Below are positions 60,925 to 64,000 of a stretch of 64,000 bases of DNA, one piece after another (the stretch's first letter is position 1; each line of letters opens with the position of its first letter). The notes under the pieces were generated by a model. It was not told where the DNA came from. It was given only the letters and a program-made list of their open reading frames with translations, and searched no databases. The DNA is from Trogon surrucura (taxonomy: Eukaryota > Chordata > Aves > Trogoniformes > Trogonidae): positions 13,683,987 through 13,747,986 of the forward strand of contig CM036622.1 in assembly GCA_020746105.1 (NCBI GenBank). Direction: 5' to 3'. The translations under genes were made by a program, and so were the position numbers.

Positions 60925-61739
60925 ACTGAAAATTGTATTTCTGAAATAAATGCTTTTGCTGAACTTGATTTTGGGTGTGTGAGAAAAGCATCATTTTCCA
61001 ATGAAAAAGTTCAGCTGCTGTGTAAGAACAATTTCTTCCAGACATGCCAGGCCAAACCAACATTTTTTTAAACAAAACAATCTTTTTCCCACTTTTTTTT
61101 TTCATAAAAAATGTATGGGGGTTCTGTTGTGTTTGTTTTAATCAGCTTTAATAATGATTAATGCCAGACATCACTCTATACCAAGTTTTTATTGGCGCAT
61201 ACCAGAGGTAGCACATATATTATGTGTTGGCTCCAAAAATAACAAGCCCAATCCAGGTAACATTAGTCTTTGCAGGTGCTGATGGAAGGTAGGACAGTAA
61301 ACGTTCTGCTCCTCAGACAACTTGGCTGCTCCTTGCCAAGGAGCTGGTGCAGAGGGGGCCTGGCATCACCAACTAGCCAAACTTCTCAGCTGAATCGGTA
61401 ACGCTGCTGATCTGCCAGCGTTTGTGGGTTTCCAGGTTTTTGGTGGCCTTCCTGGTCACTGATATCTTGTGCTGGATGAAGGCCAGCTATTTTCATTCAG
61501 GCCAGGATGATGGTTTTCCAAGGGATGGTCCATCCAAGAGCTGGTTAATATCTATTGTATTCATCCTTCAAGGAATTTTTATTCGGCTTCGTTGGGGCTG
61601 AGTGTTGGTTTGATTTCTGTCGCACATCCGTCTCTGTGTAAAGATGAGGCAGGACTATTTCTGCGCCAAGGAGAGGCCCATCATTGCAGGAGACAAGAGA
61701 ACAAACATTCTCACAGTATAATCAATCTTATAGAGCAGA

Positions 61740-61940
61740 TGGATACAGTAATTAGAGCAAAAACAATTTTGCCAAGAATATTAACATTTCAACAGTTTAT
61801 CAGAAAGGGGGTGTTGACACCGGTCAATAATTTTCTGATTATTGCAAAAACATCTTAAGTTGTTGACTATTTTGTGCAAAATAGGACAGACTAATTTTGG
61901 CCCCCTGACCTTGTTTACAGCAATGGGAGGTAGTATTGCC
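61740..61940. promoter_or_regulatory. Candidate regulatory block with TGACCTTGTTTACAG site
   Basis: TGACCTTGTTTACAG at 61906-61920 joins a nuclear-receptor half-site (TGACCT) to a forkhead core (TGTTTAC). About 90 bases upstream TTGACACCGGTCAA (near 61814-61827) is a TTGAC/GTCAA inverted pair around four bases. The block has no simple repeats. Binding and conservation are unproven. Confidence 0.2.
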
Positions 61941-61955
61941 ACCAAAATAATTTTA

Positions 61956-61975
61956 AAACAAACAAACAAACAAAC
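61956..61975 (+). repeat. (AAAC)5 microsatellite
   Basis: Five perfect AAAC units. Confidence 0.9.
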
Positions 61976-64000
61976 ATGTGTTTTTCAATGATTTGAAGGT
62001 ATCGTAGGCCATAAAGATGTATGGGGTTTCCAAAGAGCATATTTATTTATATTTTACTCAGTGTTATCATACTTGGGTGCTTGCTGCAAAAAATTAAACA
62101 ACTGTTGCCAACAGTTAGCACAAGTCAAGCCTACCCATTCCTCCCCCTCTTCCCATTTGTGGATGCAATAAACATCATGCCTATGAGCCCCAAAGAAAGA
62201 ATAATAAATAAAAAAAGAACTTAGAAGAATCCAAGTCCATCAAAGTTTAAAACACTCCCTTCGCTGGGGAGGAAATAGCTTCTACTTGGTTTCTACAAGC
62301 TGCATGAAAAACTGGCAGATCTTTGTGATACACAGGAGGAAACACTGGAAAAAAATGAGTATAGTTGAGGGGTGGGGCATTTTACTGCCATTAGTGTGTA
62401 TTTCAGTCATCTATTTGTATTTTATGTCATTTTTTCCCTCCTCTCTCTATTGTTTTTTCCATTTTTTCAGTATCATAGTAATCCTTCCCACTCACATGTT
62501 TCCTCACCTGCTGCTGATGTTGTTCTCCCAGTGCAATTTCAGCGGTGGGACATTAACACGCTGTTACGCAGCCCCGGGGACTAGATCATTACGTGGTGCT
62601 GAAGGACCCTCTCATTGTGGAAGGGATCCCTCCACAGGGCAACAAGATGCCTTGGTATAACTGCTGATTACACAACTGGTTGTGAATGTTTGAGAGAAGT
62701 GAGAACAACTCCCCTGAAACAATTCCCTGCCCCTACAGGCAACTTATAGCTGACATTTAGGTATTGTGAAGGGATAAGGGGGGCAGATAGAAATTCACTT
62801 TGTGTCTTGCTTTCCCTTACTGAGTGACATGAGCTAGGCTCTGGCAGAGCCCAGGAAGGAGAAATCAGTGGAAGGAGGGGACTTCCTTGATGTTGGAAAT
62901 GCCCTCCAGCCCTAAACTATGGTGGTATAGAGGGTTTAACACAGGTGAATAGTGCTTGCAGCAAAACCAGAGGGTAGTATGGCTTTAAATCAATTTTTTT
63001 TTTTAGCCCTAGTCTCAACGTCAGGAGAATATAAGGCCAATTTCTACCATAAGCCAGAGCAACACAAAGATTTTTTCAAGTTTTACTTGGTGGCCTGTGA
63101 CCTCTATGGAGCTACAGCAGAACTGACGGCTCAGGTGGTTGAGTGAACATGTTGGCCACACAATTTTTTCGCCTGAATCATATCCTTAGGAAACGAGGTG
63201 AGGAAGTACAGTTCAGCGGCCATGAGTACATATGTCTTGGAAAGGGTGAAGGTTAGTATCAAATTTCCTGATCCTCCTCAGCAGAATAACTATTTATGAC
63301 ATGTGGCACATTTGCGCCTTTGTTTTCCTTCCTGAGATTATTCCAAAGGGTTTGGTGAAGCCATGGCCCAAGGCACTGCAGTTCAGGAGGTAGGTTTGAA
63401 AGAGCCTGCCGTAGACCCTTGCTCAGCAGATAAGTCAGAAACCGGGAGCTGTAGGATCCCGAGTCCCAGACTGCTCCAGGTATCTTTAGGTTGTAGGAAT
63501 ATCTACCCCAATGCCTTTTTGAATAACATGATGAAATGTGAAAACTGTCAGGGAGAAAGAGTTTTCCAGACATGTCTTTTGCCTCTTTCTTACTCATTTG
63601 CTGGCTGGGTGCGAGGTAGAATTGCCGCAGGCTACTTTCCATCGTGACCACAGTAGGTGGGAGCTGGCTGTGGTGTTTCACCTCCTTTCTTACAGCAGCA
63701 GTGATTTAAGATTTTACATTACGATGTCTAAAAAAGAAAGTAGTTTTTCCCCTTGCTTCCCATAGCAAAGTAGCCAGAGACCATCAGGAGAGTGGCTCAG
63801 CAGCTGCGGTAGAAAAAGGGCAGCTGATACTCAGAGCTCTTGCAGCTGCTCCATGCTGAATCCAGTGGGTTAAAAGTCTGGACTTAAAAGTCCTTGTGAG
63901 AACAAATGCCCCATCTACTAGCTGTCTGGCAGCAGTTGCGATCAACAGCTGATGTATTGATTAAACAGGAGACACAATGGGTAAGCAGATAGACTTCTAT

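Larger units (their letters stand above)
60925..64000. other. Gene-free DNA to the window end
   Basis: No gene was recognised. Frames 63259-63681 (minus, 140 codons) and 62286-62660 (plus, 124 codons) overlap opposite-strand or other-frame ORFs and lack domains. 61,580-61,940 is listed as candidate regulatory DNA. An AAAC microsatellite at 61956-61975 is listed separately. Confidence 0.5.

Noticed and set aside
63259-63681. 140-codon minus-strand frame
   Set aside because: A 94-codon plus-strand frame covers most of it; no domain or splice context.
1-64000. Bacterial-type systems, CRISPR arrays, phage or toxin genes
   Set aside because: No regularly spaced repeats, no operon structure and no matching protein families; CR1 elements show a bird genome.

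Overview
This window looks like non-coding nuclear DNA from a bird. The best evidence is an old CR1 LINE at 36,504-37,956 (minus strand). It ends in the repeated ATTCTATG octamer typical of avian CR1 and carries a recognisable CR1 reverse transcriptase. Two shorter CR1 3' tails lie at about 4,370-4,418 and 8,045-8,131 (plus strand). The sequence is AT-rich with many A/T runs and microsatellites. No reading frame outside CR1 resembles a known protein. There are no operons, ribosome-binding sites, CRISPR arrays or rRNA genes, and I found no tRNA. It is either a gene desert or the inside of a very long intron; the sequence alone does not say which.

Layout. 1-17,900 holds only two CR1 tails and low-complexity tracts (purine-rich at 9.2 kb, a G12 run at 11.4 kb, T-rich at 12.1 kb). 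18-23.4 kb is richer in structure: two near-identical 49-51 bp direct repeats 1.35 kb apart, a decayed amniote LINE-like tail, a CA/Z-DNA-type microsatellite at 19.7 kb, paired TTGCAAT sites, a splice-acceptor-like tract at 20.8 kb, a cluster of TAATTA homeodomain-type sites at 22.2 kb and a perfect 18-bp palindrome at 23.3 kb. 30.4-30.9 kb has a dense set of short overlapping frames that may be a decayed coding sequence. 36.5-38.0 kb is the main CR1. 41.0-42.0 kb has two long imperfect inverted repeats flanking another ancient-repeat-like tail. 49.1-49.6 kb carries the longest open frame outside CR1 (164 codons), with no recognised domain. 54-64 kb holds more ancient-repeat-like fragments, a pure (TTTTA)n pentanucleotide array at 60.87 kb and two blocks that look like candidate conserved regulatory DNA.

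No gene system or pathway can be built from this window. The most interesting signals are structural: the paired hairpin elements near 41-42 kb and the direct-repeat pair at 18.1/19.5 kb. Both could be ancient repeats kept for regulatory use. That is inference and needs cross-species alignment. Most short open frames overlap others on both strands, have no domain signature and are treated as chance.
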